A stretch of 41,061 nt of DNA from IMG/VR virus record IMGVR_UViG_3300042879_002862, positions 1-41,061 of that record. One strand, given 5' to 3'. A program made the translations under genes and the position numbers. Under the pieces are notes generated by a model. That model made no database searches, had not been told where the DNA came from, and saw only the letters and a list, made by a program, of their open reading frames with translations. Of the stretch, positions 1 through 5,640 are shown piece by piece. Origin of the DNA: a virus. The first letter of the stretch is position 1. Every line of letters starts with the position of its first letter.

Positions 1-19
1 GACAAAGGCTCCACCCCCC
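1..19. repeat. Terminal direct repeat, left copy
   Basis: The first 19 bases are repeated exactly at 40934-40952. This is what an assembler leaves at the overlap of a circular or circularly permuted genome. It is too short to be a typical terminal repeat of a linear phage genome. Both copies run straight into C-rich sequence, so the assembly probably stopped there for technical reasons. Confidence 0.8.
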
Positions 20-35
20 ACTCCCCCCCCACCCC

Positions 36-119
36 TCGCGCGCGCACGCGCACGCACACACGCACACACAGGCACGCGCACACACACGCACACACGCAGG
101 CATACGCACGTATCGCGCG
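36..119. repeat. Low-complexity alternating CG/CA tract
   Basis: A stretch of roughly 80 bases alternates pyrimidine and purine almost without break as CG and CA steps, following a C-rich run at 13-35. Such tracts are known to favour Z-DNA. No gene is visible before 222. The tract may be real phage sequence or may be degraded by its position at the contig end. Confidence 0.6.
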
Positions 120-202
120 GGTTCAAGGTAGGCGTGTGCAGGCATGGTGACGGAATACCCTGCAAAGGGGTCAACGGTTTTAAGGAGTTACGATGCTTTG
201 TC

Positions 203-220
203 CGATAATTGTAATTATCG
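203..220. other. Palindrome CGATAATT-GT-AATTATCG
   Basis: A perfect 8-base inverted repeat with a 2-base centre lies just beyond the stop codon of the minus-strand HTH gene. Its minus-strand reading with flank, AATTATCGGAC (210-200), recurs exactly at 5630-5640 beside an early leader element downstream of the integrase gene. It could be a protein-binding site or a weak transcript end. There is no T-run to support a terminator. Confidence 0.45.
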
Positions 221-221
221 C

Positions 222-689
222 CTAGGCCGGTTCGGTGTATTCGCCGGGGGTAAGTGAGATGCTTACTGTCTGCGTGGCCACATTCTGCGTGCTTAATCCG
301 CGCTCAAGGCGTGCATGTTTGTTGAGTACATCGAAGGCGTTCGCTAGGTGTCCGAGGTTCGCGCTAGCTTGCTTCTCGGGGTCAGACATGGATTTGAGGG
401 TTTGAAGTTGCACGCTGTCCAAGATGTCCGCTTTAGCCTTGCGGTATTCCTCAACATTATGCAATTCAGCGAATGCCGGCTTGAATTTATCCAGAATCAG
501 GGAAACGGCGCTGTCACTAACACCCATCTTGCGGGCTATCTCGCCTTGCTTGACGCCTCTCGCGTAGTCTAGGACCACTGTCGCAAGCTCACCTTGACTC
601 AGCTTTGATGCCGCACGCTTCACGCCTTTGGGTCGTCCTGCTTTCTTCTTCGCAGTCGCTACAACCTCAACCTCTGTTGTCTCTGTCAT
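222..689 (-). CDS. HTH DNA-binding protein with AT-hook-like N-terminus
   Basis: The protein has about 155 residues from the ATG at 689; a TTG at 725 would add 12. A basic N-terminus (KKKAGRPKGVKR) contains a GRPKG AT-hook-like motif. It is followed by a clear helix-turn-helix (QGEIARKMGVSDSAVSLIL) and a helical C-terminal half. I prefer the ATG because it leaves the gene 16 nt beyond the stop of the upstream XRE gene, although GAGAGG abuts the start codon with almost no spacing. With the neighbouring XRE gene it forms a two-gene regulator operon divergent from the early genes. A regulatory role is inferred. The HTH also resembles those of some small terminase subunits, so a packaging role cannot be excluded. 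Confidence 0.75.
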   Translation of the reverse strand: MTETTEVEVVATAKKKAGRPKGVKRAASKLSQGELATVVLDYARGVKQGEIARKMGVSDSAVSLILDKFKPAFAELHNVEEYRKAKADILDSVQLQTLKSMSDPEKQASANLGHLANAFDVLNKHARLERGLSTQNVATQTVSISLTPGEYTEPA

Positions 690-705
690 CCTCTCAGCGT
701 GAGCC

Positions 706-930
706 CTAATCCGTATCGCTGTCAACTTCCTGCTCTATCAACTCGCCCAGTGCTTTCCAACTTCCCAACGCTTTCTTGAGCGCGACTAGGTGAGTGAGCT
801 TAATTGATCCAGCTCCCTTGCGTGACCAATGCGAGATCACTTGATTGCTGATACCTGTCTCTTGACCGAGACGGTACGCCGTCCAACTTTTCGCCTTCAG
901 TATGCTTTTCAGAATATCTTTCACGCTCAT
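706..930 (-). CDS. XRE/Cro-family HTH regulator
   Basis: A 74-residue protein. Residues about 13-60 form a Cro/CI-type helix-turn-helix (AYRLGQETGISNQVISHWSRKG, where GISNQVISHW spans the turn and recognition helix), followed by a helical tail ending in acidic residues. Its length fits Cro-like regulators without a dimerisation or cleavage domain. It is the first gene of the leftward regulator pair and is transcribed away from the early genes, with about 140 bp of AT-rich sequence between. This is the usual arrangement of a lysogeny or early switch, so it probably binds in that interval. No full-length CI-type repressor is visible in the window. Confidence 0.85.
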   Translation of the reverse strand: MSVKDILKSILKAKSWTAYRLGQETGISNQVISHWSRKGAGSIKLTHLVALKKALGSWKALGELIEQEVDSDTD

Positions 931-986
931 GAGCCTAGCCTAACATATTACCATCACAAGCCAAAAGATATTTTACCAAAATACGC

Positions 987-1021
987 TTGACTATCTGAAC
1001 CGTTTGACCGATAAATATAAT
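987..1021 (+). promoter_or_regulatory. Candidate early rightward promoter
   Basis: TTGACT at 987-992 is followed after 17 nt by GATAAA (1010-1015), which fits a sigma-70 promoter with a good -35 and a weak -10. An exact TATAAT lies at 1016-1021 but has no -35 at proper spacing. Use of the first pair would start RNA near 1022, placing the hairpin at 1024-1043 at the very 5' end of the early transcript. Confidence 0.45.
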
Positions 1022-1023
1022 CA

Positions 1024-1055
1024 TACTCAAATGTATTTGGGTAACCGACTAGCAA
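1024..1055 (+). promoter_or_regulatory. Early leader element 1: hairpin plus CGACTAGCAA
   Basis: TACTCAAA (1024-1031) pairs with TTTGGGTA (1036-1043), giving 8 bp with one G-U and a TGTA loop. ACCGACTAGCAAC follows directly. This is the first of at least eight comparable elements in front of early genes. The next start codon is 14 nt further on, with GGAG as ribosome-binding site. Confidence 0.65.
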
Positions 1056-1069
1056 CCAACGGAGACAAT

Positions 1070-1312
1070 ATGAAAAATATTCTTTTGCTCGAGGAAAACT
1101 GGGGAGCGTACATCCCGCAACAATTCGCAATCCGTTTTCCTCAATACGTCGATGAGCCTCAGTGCGAAGTTTTGGAGCAGGGACCGGACCATCCGCTCTA
1201 TTGGATAGTATGGGATGATATTGTAAGCGACACCAAGATGACCGGCTTCGATGGCACCGCCTACCGGCTTTATTCCGACGGCGGCTTGTACGCGCATCCG
1301 ATAGCAGCCTAG
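1070..1312 (+). CDS. Hypothetical early protein, 80 aa
   Basis: Starts at the ATG at 1070 with GGAG upstream; a longer TTG-initiated frame would run through the leader hairpin and is unlikely. The protein is acidic and aromatic-rich (NWGAYIP, LYWIVWDDIV, AYRLYSDGG) without signal peptide or membrane segment. I recognise no family. The WxVWDDI and DGG segments look like beta strands of a compact soluble domain. As the first rightward gene after the divergent regulators, it is placed where phages usually encode immediate-early host-takeover proteins. Its last codons and stop (GCAGCCTAG) belong to a stretch shared with the end of the next gene. Confidence 0.7.
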   Translation: MKNILLLEENWGAYIPQQFAIRFPQYVDEPQCEVLEQGPDHPLYWIVWDDIVSDTKMTGFDGTAYRLYSDGGLYAHPIAA

Positions 1313-1374
1313 TCCCTACAGCGCTCCTCACGGGGGGCGCGATAGGCAATCCCAAGGGGTTGACCGACTAGCAA
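1313..1374 (+). promoter_or_regulatory. Early leader element 2: two hairpins plus CGACTAGCAA
   Basis: After CCCTACAG, GCGCTCC (1321-1327) pairs with GGGGCGC (1334-1340), 7 bp. GATAGGCA follows, then CAATCC (1347-1352) pairs with GGGTTG (1357-1362) around CAAG, and then ACCGACTAGCAA. The framework matches element 3 while the stem sequences differ. The hairpin and following bases recur at 22419-22439 with one change in 21. No Shine-Dalgarno sequence is evident before the next ATG. Confidence 0.65.
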
Positions 1375-1401
1375 AACAACAACGGACTAACAAGCAACAC
1401 T

Positions 1402-1923
1402 ATGAAAACAATCCTTGGATATACAATCGGAGCCGTAACCATCCCACTATACTGCCAGGACGCGAAGCTCGTTACTGTAACGGTTCGACTCTTTGACGTT
1501 ATCGACCCTGCAAAGGAGTTGCTACACGCTGCGCGTTACTCTGATCATTCCCTGTCTAACGTTCAACGGAAGGTCCAACGAATCAACGAACTCGGGGTGT
1601 CTCATTGGCTGGATAGTACGTTCATGGGTACGTGCATCGAGTTCGAGTTGCAGGGAAGTATCGAGCGCGGCGACTGGTACTCCGCAAGATTGCAATCGAC
1701 TGAATTTAGGACCGCCAACCTTGCGCTCCTGGGCAAGCTGAAACCCGTTTCTGCCGATATGAAACACGGAGCCGACTATCTCGTTACCTTGATCAAGGGG
1801 TTGCATGACCTCAAAGCGGTCGAGGTTACTTATGACCGAGATATAGGTGGGTGGATTGAAAGCAGCAAGCCAAACGCGGTTTACACTGACCGGGTGACGC
1901 AATCGGAAGCGGTTGCAGCCTAG
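1402..1923 (+). CDS. Hypothetical early protein, 173 aa
   Basis: Begins at the ATG at 1402 and has no good Shine-Dalgarno sequence; the start lies 28 nt after the CGACTAGC box of element 2. The sequence is soluble and mixed alpha/beta with no signal peptide, membrane segment or cysteine cluster. N-terminal residues (GYTIGAVTIPLYCQDAKLVTVTVRLFD) look like a beta sheet, and a helical middle follows. I recognise no family. It ends in AVAA with the same GCAGCCTAG codon string as the preceding gene. Position suggests early expression; function is unknown. Confidence 0.7.
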   Translation: MKTILGYTIGAVTIPLYCQDAKLVTVTVRLFDVIDPAKELLHAARYSDHSLSNVQRKVQRINELGVSHWLDSTFMGTCIEFELQGSIERGDWYSARLQSTEFRTANLALLGKLKPVSADMKHGADYLVTLIKGLHDLKAVEVTYDRDIGGWIESSKPNAVYTDRVTQSEAVAA

Positions 1924-1990
1924 CCCCTACAGTGTACCTCCAAGCGGGGTACACGATAGGCACCACTCGCGTAGTGGTGACCGACTAGCG
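1924..1990 (+). promoter_or_regulatory. Early leader element 3: two hairpins plus CGACTAGCGA
   Basis: GTGTACCTC (1932-1940) pairs with GGGGTACAC (1946-1954). GATAGGCA follows, then CACCACT (1961-1967) pairs with AGTGGTG (1973-1979), then ACCGACTAGCG. The framework CCCTACAG - hairpin - GATAGGCA - hairpin - GACCGACTAGC is shared with element 2, but all four stem arms differ in sequence while remaining paired. That is direct evidence that the RNA structure matters. Confidence 0.7.
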
Positions 1991-2020
1991 AAACATTAAC
2001 GACTAAACCAAAGGGGTGTC

Positions 2021-2239
2021 ATGAGCTACGAAAAAGAGAAAGCGCAACGTGTTGCGATGGTGGCGGGGATGGTGTCTGAGTTTCTATTGGCTAAAGTTAA
2101 AGAGGCACCGAGCGAGTCATGGTTTGAGCTATACAGCGCGGTGTATGATTTCCTTGACTATCCTGAGTTTAGGAGCGGGGAACTCGATGCTTTATGTCGA
2201 TTAGATCGGCGTAGCTATGACGAACGAGAGGAGGCGTAA
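2021..2239 (+). CDS. Hypothetical early protein, 72 aa
   Basis: Starts at the ATG at 2021, behind AAAGGGGTG. The protein is small, highly charged and predicted mostly helical, with an acidic C-terminus (DRRSYDEREEA). No membrane segment, zinc ligand or known motif is visible. Its stop codon lies 4 nt before the start of the next small membrane protein, and the GAGGAGG overlapping its last codons is the ribosome-binding site for that gene, so the two are co-translated. Function is unknown. Confidence 0.65.
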   Translation: MSYEKEKAQRVAMVAGMVSEFLLAKVKEAPSESWFELYSAVYDFLDYPEFRSGELDALCRLDRRSYDEREEA

Positions 2240-2243
2240 CACC

Positions 2244-2378
2244 ATGACCACCACAACCGCATATATCCTCGACTGCCTGATCAACGGTGCCTGTATAGGC
2301 GTATGGCTAGCAGTAGTAACAACGGTATCGGACGATCTTTGTGCCTGGTGGCGTAACCTTAGGATCGGAAGCAAGTAG
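2244..2378 (+). CDS. Small membrane protein, 44 aa
   Basis: A short open frame starts at the ATG at 2244, about 8 nt after a strong GAGGAGG sequence. Residues about 7-28 (YILDCLINGACIGVWLAVVT) form one hydrophobic membrane-spanning segment, followed by DDLCAWWRNLR and a basic tail, as in phage toxins or superinfection-exclusion peptides. Strong ribosome-binding sequence and tight coupling to the upstream gene support a real gene. The last codons carry one copy of the dispersed AGGATCGG repeat. Role unknown; a membrane-acting early effector is an inference. Confidence 0.6.
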   Translation: MTTTTAYILDCLINGACIGVWLAVVTTVSDDLCAWWRNLRIGSK

Positions 2379-2389
2379 TGTTCTCCCTA

Positions 2390-2472
2390 CCGTCTCAAGT
2401 CAGGCGGCGGGGTGAGTGCTGAAAGGCTCTCAAAATAAAACCCTCCCAAGGTGCTGTAACACCAAGGAAGGG
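2390..2472 (+). promoter_or_regulatory. Structured leader of the J-domain gene
   Basis: Two stems precede the gene. CCGTCT (2390-2395) pairs with AGGCGG (2402-2407). A longer nested hairpin pairs CCCTCC (2441-2446) with GGAAGGG (2466-2472) and, inside it, GGTG (2450-2453) with CACC (2460-2463). No T-run follows, so this is not a simple terminator. CCACTAAC at 2478-2485 is a weak relative of the CGACTAGC box. The ribosome-binding site GAGGAGG lies outside the stems. Confidence 0.5.
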
Positions 2473-2506
2473 ACGTCCCACTAACTACCTACTGAGGAGG
2501 TAATTT

Positions 2507-3022
2507 ATGAGTTACACAGACACTACACGCTTTTTTTCCAACCTTCAAACTGTTGAGGAGATCAAAGCGCACTACCGCCGACTAGCGGTTAAGTACCACC
2601 CCGACAAGGGGGGCGACCTGCGAATCATGCAGGAAATTAACCAGCAATACCACGACGCGCTCAAAGCTTGCGACGGTCAGACACGGACCGAAGGTGCGAA
2701 GGAGTACCGCTACAAATACGAAGCCGAAGTAGAGCAAGCGGTCATTGACAAGGTGGCCGCGCTCGTTGGGCTTGGACATGAGGATCTTACTATCGCCTTG
2801 ATAGGAACTTGGATTTGGGTCACTGGCAACACTCGCACGCATAAAGAACAACTGAAGGGCCTAGGCTTAAAATTCCACGCCGACCGAGAGGCTTGGTTTT
2901 TCAACGTGAAGCCCTGGAAGGGTGGCCGCTCTCGCGGTGGGCTCTCAGGGCTTGCGATGAAGTACGGCTACAAAGAGTTTGCCGCTAAAGAGCGCGAGCG
3001 CATCGAGAGATCGGCGGCCTAA
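2507..3022 (+). CDS. J-domain (DnaJ-like) protein
   Basis: A 171-residue protein that starts at an ATG with a strong GAGGAGG 7 nt upstream. Residues about 12-55 are a J domain with the diagnostic HPD motif in KYHPDKGGD. J domains stimulate ATP hydrolysis by Hsp70 (DnaK). There is no Gly/Phe region, zinc domain or substrate-binding domain as in full DnaJ. The C-terminal half carries a small domain (IGTWIWVTGNTRTHKE, LGLKFHADREAWFF) that accompanies J domains in phage and plasmid proteins. It probably redirects host DnaK to a phage target, perhaps in replication initiation; the target is unknown. The stop codon lies inside a dispersed-repeat copy. Confidence 0.85.
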   Translation: MSYTDTTRFFSNLQTVEEIKAHYRRLAVKYHPDKGGDLRIMQEINQQYHDALKACDGQTRTEGAKEYRYKYEAEVEQAVIDKVAALVGLGHEDLTIALIGTWIWVTGNTRTHKEQLKGLGLKFHADREAWFFNVKPWKGGRSRGGLSGLAMKYGYKEFAAKERERIERSAA

Positions 3023-3032
3023 CCCTAGGATC

Positions 3033-3051
3033 GGGAGCGGTTCGCGCTCCC
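3033..3051 (+). promoter_or_regulatory. Intercistronic hairpin
   Basis: GGGAGCG (3033-3039) pairs with CGCTCCC (3045-3051) around GTTCG. It follows the AGGATCGG core directly and precedes AACCAACTAACC, a degenerate relative of the leader box, and the next gene. There is no T-run. Confidence 0.5.
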
Positions 3052-3080
3052 CTCAATTTAACCAACTAACCAAGGAAAGC

Positions 3081-3308
3081 ATGAAAACCAAACAAGACAA
3101 AGCAACGCAATCGCTTGAGCCAGATTCTATTTTTAGAAAGGCAGCCTCATTGATTCACGCCTATCACTTATGGGGCGGGCTCTCGCCCGACGATCGGGAG
3201 CGGCTAAAACTCTATTGGGCTTTGCTTGATACTGACGAGCGGCAACATATGGCGGAGTGGTGCGAGGAGAACAAAGGACACCTCCCCAACTGGCTGCGTA
3301 TTTACTAA
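3081..3308 (+). CDS. Hypothetical early protein, 75 aa
   Basis: Starts at the ATG at 3081, 6 nt after AAGGAAAG. The protein is soluble and helical (SIFRKAASLIHAYHLWGGLSPDDRERLKLYWALLDTDERQHMAEWCEENKG in overlapping pieces), with no visible catalytic or metal-binding pattern. LSPDDRERL and TDERQHMAEW read as paired amphipathic helices. I recognise no family. Its TAA stop is part of a dispersed-repeat copy, and the next leader element follows. Confidence 0.65.
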   Translation: MKTKQDKATQSLEPDSIFRKAASLIHAYHLWGGLSPDDRERLKLYWALLDTDERQHMAEWCEENKGHLPNWLRIY

Positions 3309-3341
3309 CCCCAGGATCGGCACCAACTACAACCGACGCAG

Positions 3342-3400
3342 CGCCTCCGTGAGGGGGCGTTGTCTCGGGTGATGTTTGCCCGCACTTGGAGACTAGCAAC
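3342..3400 (+). promoter_or_regulatory. Early leader element 4: two hairpins plus GACTAGCAAC
   Basis: CGCCTCC (3342-3348) pairs with GGGGGCG (3353-3359) around a GTGA tetraloop. CGGG (3366-3369) pairs with CCCG (3379-3382) around TGATGTTTG. GACTAGCAAC (3391-3400) then abuts the ATG of the next gene. The second hairpin is a compensatory-change partner of the one at 3749-3765. GGAG in TTGGAGACTAGCAAC is the only available ribosome-binding sequence. Confidence 0.7.
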
Positions 3401-3712
3401 ATGGCAAGGAATCGAAGCGACTCGACGGAGATCGCGCAAGGAATAATTGACCTAATCGGAGGCGACACAGGGCTCTCGCGGCTTAGGGCGGCAAGGATAG
3501 AGGCGCTATCTGATGGCCTTGTCTTCAACCTTATGGCCGACAGCATGACGACCGAGGGGATCGTGGTCATCCGCAAGGTGCCGAAAGGCTACCGGCTGTA
3601 TGTGGTGCAGTTGGGGGGATGGGTTGAGGCGCGAGGGCTTGATGAGGTGAAGCCGGAGGATGTGAAGGCGCAACTTTGGAAACTGATCGGCAAGAAGGAA
3701 CCGACCTTCTAG
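3401..3712 (+). CDS. Hypothetical early protein, 103 aa
   Basis: Starts at the ATG directly after GACTAGCAAC; a TTG start 15 nt upstream is also in frame but would encode the leader box. The N-terminal third is helical (TEIAQGIIDLIGGDTGLSRLRAARIEALSDG). A beta-rich middle (GIVVIRKVPKGYRLYVVQLGGWVEARGLD) and a short helical C-terminus follow. No catalytic or metal motif is visible. The DGLVFNLM...RKVPKGYRLYVV pattern looks like a small alpha/beta fold. Family and function not recognised. Confidence 0.65.
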   Translation: MARNRSDSTEIAQGIIDLIGGDTGLSRLRAARIEALSDGLVFNLMADSMTTEGIVVIRKVPKGYRLYVVQLGGWVEARGLDEVKPEDVKAQLWKLIGKKEPTF

Positions 3713-3723
3713 CACATTCGACC

Positions 3724-3778
3724 GGGTGCCCCTGATGGGGTGCCCCATCGAGTGAAGTTTGCTCGGTAAACGACTAGC
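3724..3778 (+). promoter_or_regulatory. Early leader element 5: two hairpins plus CGACTAGC
   Basis: GGGTGCCCC (3724-3732) pairs with GGGGTGCCC (3737-3745) around TGAT, 9 bp with tandem G-U pairs. CGAG (3749-3752) pairs with CTCG (3762-3765) around TGAAGTTTG, then GTAAACGACTAGC. Compared with element 4, the stem changes from CGGG/CCCG to CGAG/CTCG while the loop changes at one base. AAAGGA upstream of the next ATG is the ribosome-binding site. Confidence 0.7.
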
Positions 3779-3798
3779 TAATTGTATTAAAGGACAAT

Positions 3799-4080
3799 AT
3801 GAGACGCATATTTCTTGCAGTAACAATCATAACCCTGGGATCGGCGGCGACTGGTTGCGGAGTGGTACTCCCCTCCTCTGATCCGTTCATCATGTACGGG
3901 ACCGAAGAAAGCCTGAGAGCTTATCACGATTCCCTCAACGGACTGATCGCCAACTCTAAGACGCAGGACCCTAGCGGAAACTCTGCCTACTGGGACACGA
4001 GACAGGCGCAGGTAAGGAGCGAGGGAAACTATCGCGGTTTCTGGCAGAAACTAACTTCAGGATCGGAAGCAACAAAGTAA
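3799..4080 (+). CDS. Predicted lipoprotein, 93 aa
   Basis: Starts with ATG behind AAAGGA. The N-terminus MRRIFLAVTIITLGSAATGC is a typical lipoprotein signal: two arginines, a hydrophobic stretch and an ATG-Cys lipobox with cleavage before Cys20. The remaining 73 residues are hydrophilic and contain YGTEESLRAYHDSLNGLI and WDTRQAQVRSEGNYRGFW, with no known enzyme motif. It should be exported and lipidated in the host envelope. Early phage lipoproteins often block superinfection, but that role is inferred. The lysis genes lie far away, so an outer spanin is less likely. Dispersed-repeat copies lie near both ends of the gene. Confidence 0.7.
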   Translation: MRRIFLAVTIITLGSAATGCGVVLPSSDPFIMYGTEESLRAYHDSLNGLIANSKTQDPSGNSAYWDTRQAQVRSEGNYRGFWQKLTSGSEATK

Positions 4081-4093
4081 GGAGATTAGCGAT

Positions 4094-4339
4094 ATGACAA
4101 GCATGAAAACATTCTTTCGTTGGTATTATCAAACAGCGGCTCTCGTTGGCATCCCCGTTGTGTTCTTGTTGTTGATGATAGGGGCGCAAAAGTTCCTGTT
4201 CACGCTGACCTGCACAACTGCCGGGTATCGCTGCGAGTATGCGCTAGGGGCGCAGTCTGCGATGGCTGAATATATGTCTGAACTTGTGGCAGGAAATGAC
4301 GGCATGGACATTATCGCTAAGCCTAGGGCAAAAAGATAA
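4094..4339 (+). CDS. Single-pass membrane protein, 81 aa
   Basis: Starts at the ATG at 4094 behind AAGGAGATTAGCG. Residues about 15-36 (AALVGIPVVFLLLMIGAQKFL) form a membrane segment after a short basic, aromatic N-terminus. The C-terminal part has two cysteines (TCTTAGYRC) that could form a disulfide outside the cytoplasm, then an alanine-rich helix and a basic tail. The gene lies 13 nt after the lipoprotein gene, so the two are probably expressed together and may act together at the envelope. Family not recognised. Confidence 0.65.
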   Translation: MTSMKTFFRWYYQTAALVGIPVVFLLLMIGAQKFLFTLTCTTAGYRCEYALGAQSAMAEYMSELVAGNDGMDIIAKPRAKR

Positions 4340-4348
4340 TTGTCAACG

Positions 4349-4427
4349 GGGTGTATCATGGTATGACACGCCCACAAAAAAGGGGGTACGGGACTTTCGT
4401 CCTATACCCCCACCTACCGACTAGCAA
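4349..4427 (+). promoter_or_regulatory. Early leader element 6: two hairpins plus CGACTAGCAA
   Basis: GGGTGT (4349-4354) pairs with ACACGCCC (4366-4373, using the last six bases). A longer stem pairs GGGGGTA (4382-4388) with TACCCCC (4405-4411), with GGAC/GTCC nested inside. ACCTACCGACTAGCAA follows. The order of hairpin, hairpin and box is the same as in the other elements. Confidence 0.65.
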
Positions 4428-4436
4428 TCAGAAGGA

Positions 4437-4470
4437 CACCTTTGAGGTGCAGCCATAAGGCTACGCCTCA
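4437..4470 (+). promoter_or_regulatory. Two mutually exclusive hairpins before the integrase gene
   Basis: CACCT (4437-4441) can pair with AGGTG (4445-4449). Alternatively TGAGG (4443-4447) can pair with CCTCA (4466-4470), with AGCC/GGCT nested inside around ATAA. The two share bases 4443-4447 and exclude each other. The integrase ribosome-binding site AGGAG lies at 4477-4481, just downstream. A switch in integrase translation is possible but unproven. Confidence 0.45.
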
Positions 4471-4491
4471 TAGTTTAGGAGTGCAATACTT

Positions 4492-5508
4492 ATGGCTAAA
4501 GTAATCCATTTACGCGCACCCACCCCAAAAGAGTCTGTAACAGAGGGCACCAGCGAGGTGCTTGATGCGCTTAATCTTTGGCTCCAGATCAGACCCGAGA
4601 ACACGCGCCGTGTGTACTTACGCATCGCTGAAGAGTGGTCGATGTTCCTAGGCTATTCCCTTACCCAAGGATCGGCGGCGAAGGTATGGAAGAAGGCGAC
4701 TCACAAAGATGCCCAGTCATTTATCAACCAAGCAAGGCAGCGACCAGCACAACAAGGGAGGGCAAGCGAGGCAAGCCCGGATGGGTGCGTTTCGATGGCG
4801 ACAGTTAAGCACAAGGCCGGAGTGTTGAAGGCTGCGTATGATGCGCTCACCGCTCACGGGTTGCTCGAGAGTAATCCCTTCCATGCTGTGTGCCTGGAGA
4901 TGAAGCGGTTTAAGAGCGGAGAGCGTAGGCGTAATGAGGGGATGAGCGCTGACGAGGTGAAGAGGTTCCTTACCTTCACGCCACTAGACCCCGAGCACTA
5001 CCGCGACCGGGCTATGTTTCATCTCATGTTCGGTGCCGCGCTTAGGCGTTCCGAGTTAGTCGATGTAACGTTATCGGACATTATCACCACGAACAAAGGG
5101 AGTACCTACCTTCGATTGCGTAAGACCAAATCCCAGAACCCTCAGAAGGTATCGCTCCCCGAGTGGGTGGCCGAAGAGATCCAAGACTTCAAGCGGCGCC
5201 GCAATCAGGAGGGTGCGGGAGAGAGAGACCTGATGTTCGTTCGGTATCTCAACCGGGGCGAGGAACCGATGGGAGAGAAGTATATTTACCGAGTTTTCAA
5301 GTCCTACCTCAAACGCTTCAAGCTGAACCCTGATTACTCCCCTCACTGTGCCCGTGTGACAGCCATCACGCAGCTATTACGCCAAGGATACAGTCACCGC
5401 GAGGTCCAAGAACTATCCCGCCACGCAAGCATCGTGATGGTCGAGAAGTACGACCGGCGCATGTATGAGATTGAAGAATCCCCATCTAAAAAACTTTCAT
5501 ACGACTAG
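4492..5508 (+). CDS. int: Tyrosine recombinase / phage integrase
   Basis: A 338-residue site-specific recombinase. Residues about 20-125 form a SAM-like core-binding domain. The C-terminal catalytic domain shows the full set of residues: Arg185 in ALRRSEL, Lys213 in the KTKSQ hairpin, His285 and Arg288 in PHCAR, His311 in SRHAS and the nucleophile Tyr320 in EKYDR. Tyrosine recombinases cut and rejoin DNA through a covalent 3'-phosphotyrosine. In a phage this usually integrates the genome into the host chromosome, so a temperate lifestyle is likely, although dimer resolution is an alternative. No excisionase is recognised. The N-terminus lacks an obvious arm-binding domain. The coding sequence contains one dispersed-repeat copy. 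Confidence 0.95.
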   Translation: MAKVIHLRAPTPKESVTEGTSEVLDALNLWLQIRPENTRRVYLRIAEEWSMFLGYSLTQGSAAKVWKKATHKDAQSFINQARQRPAQQGRASEASPDGCVSMATVKHKAGVLKAAYDALTAHGLLESNPFHAVCLEMKRFKSGERRRNEGMSADEVKRFLTFTPLDPEHYRDRAMFHLMFGAALRRSELVDVTLSDIITTNKGSTYLRLRKTKSQNPQKVSLPEWVAEEIQDFKRRRNQEGAGERDLMFVRYLNRGEEPMGEKYIYRVFKSYLKRFKLNPDYSPHCARVTAITQLLRQGYSHREVQELSRHASIVMVEKYDRRMYEIEESPSKKLSYD

Positions 5509-5640
5509 GGGTGCATCACTTTTTTGGGTTGTGCGAATCTGAATATCTGTTAAGGTCATCATCGTTAAGGCTGTATCTGTTTTAACGTGTAGCTAGAAGT
5601 CGGTTTCACCAGCTAAGAAGGGGTGAGATAATTATCGGAC
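5509..5640. other. Non-coding interval after integrase; candidate attachment region
   Basis: No open frame is convincing here. GTTAAGG occurs twice (5549-5555 and 5564-5570), and CGTTAA (5563-5568) is inverted as TTAACG (5582-5587). TCACC (5606-5610) pairs with GGTGA (5622-5626), and GATAATTATC (5627-5636) is a palindrome. Short repeats beside an integrase are typical of arm-type sites, so attP may lie here. No tRNA-like core is visible, so this is only a candidate. Confidence 0.35.

Larger units (their letters stand above)
2353..4679 (+). repeat. Dispersed 20-nt repeat family with AGGATCGG core, six copies
   Basis: Copies lie at 2353-2372, 3019-3038, 3305-3324, 3829-3848, 4051-4070 and 4660-4679, all on the plus strand. 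They fit YTAACCYNAGGATCGGNRGC, with small deviations. Two copies contain the TAA stop of the gene they follow, two cover the last codons of a gene, and two lie inside N-terminal coding sequence. They are read in more than one frame, so the conservation is at nucleic-acid level. Possible roles are a protein-binding site, an RNA-processing signal or the trace of a small mobile sequence. Confidence 0.65.

Noticed and set aside
222-689. Small terminase subunit for the minus-strand HTH gene
   Set aside because: The HTH and tail recall some small terminase subunits, but the gene is far from terL in the linear map and is paired with an XRE regulator, so a regulator is the safer call.
954-1355. Minus-strand frame of 133 aa opposite the first early gene
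   Set aside because: Its codons mirror the plus-strand gene and leader, the protein has no coherent composition, and it would run through the promoter and hairpin element.
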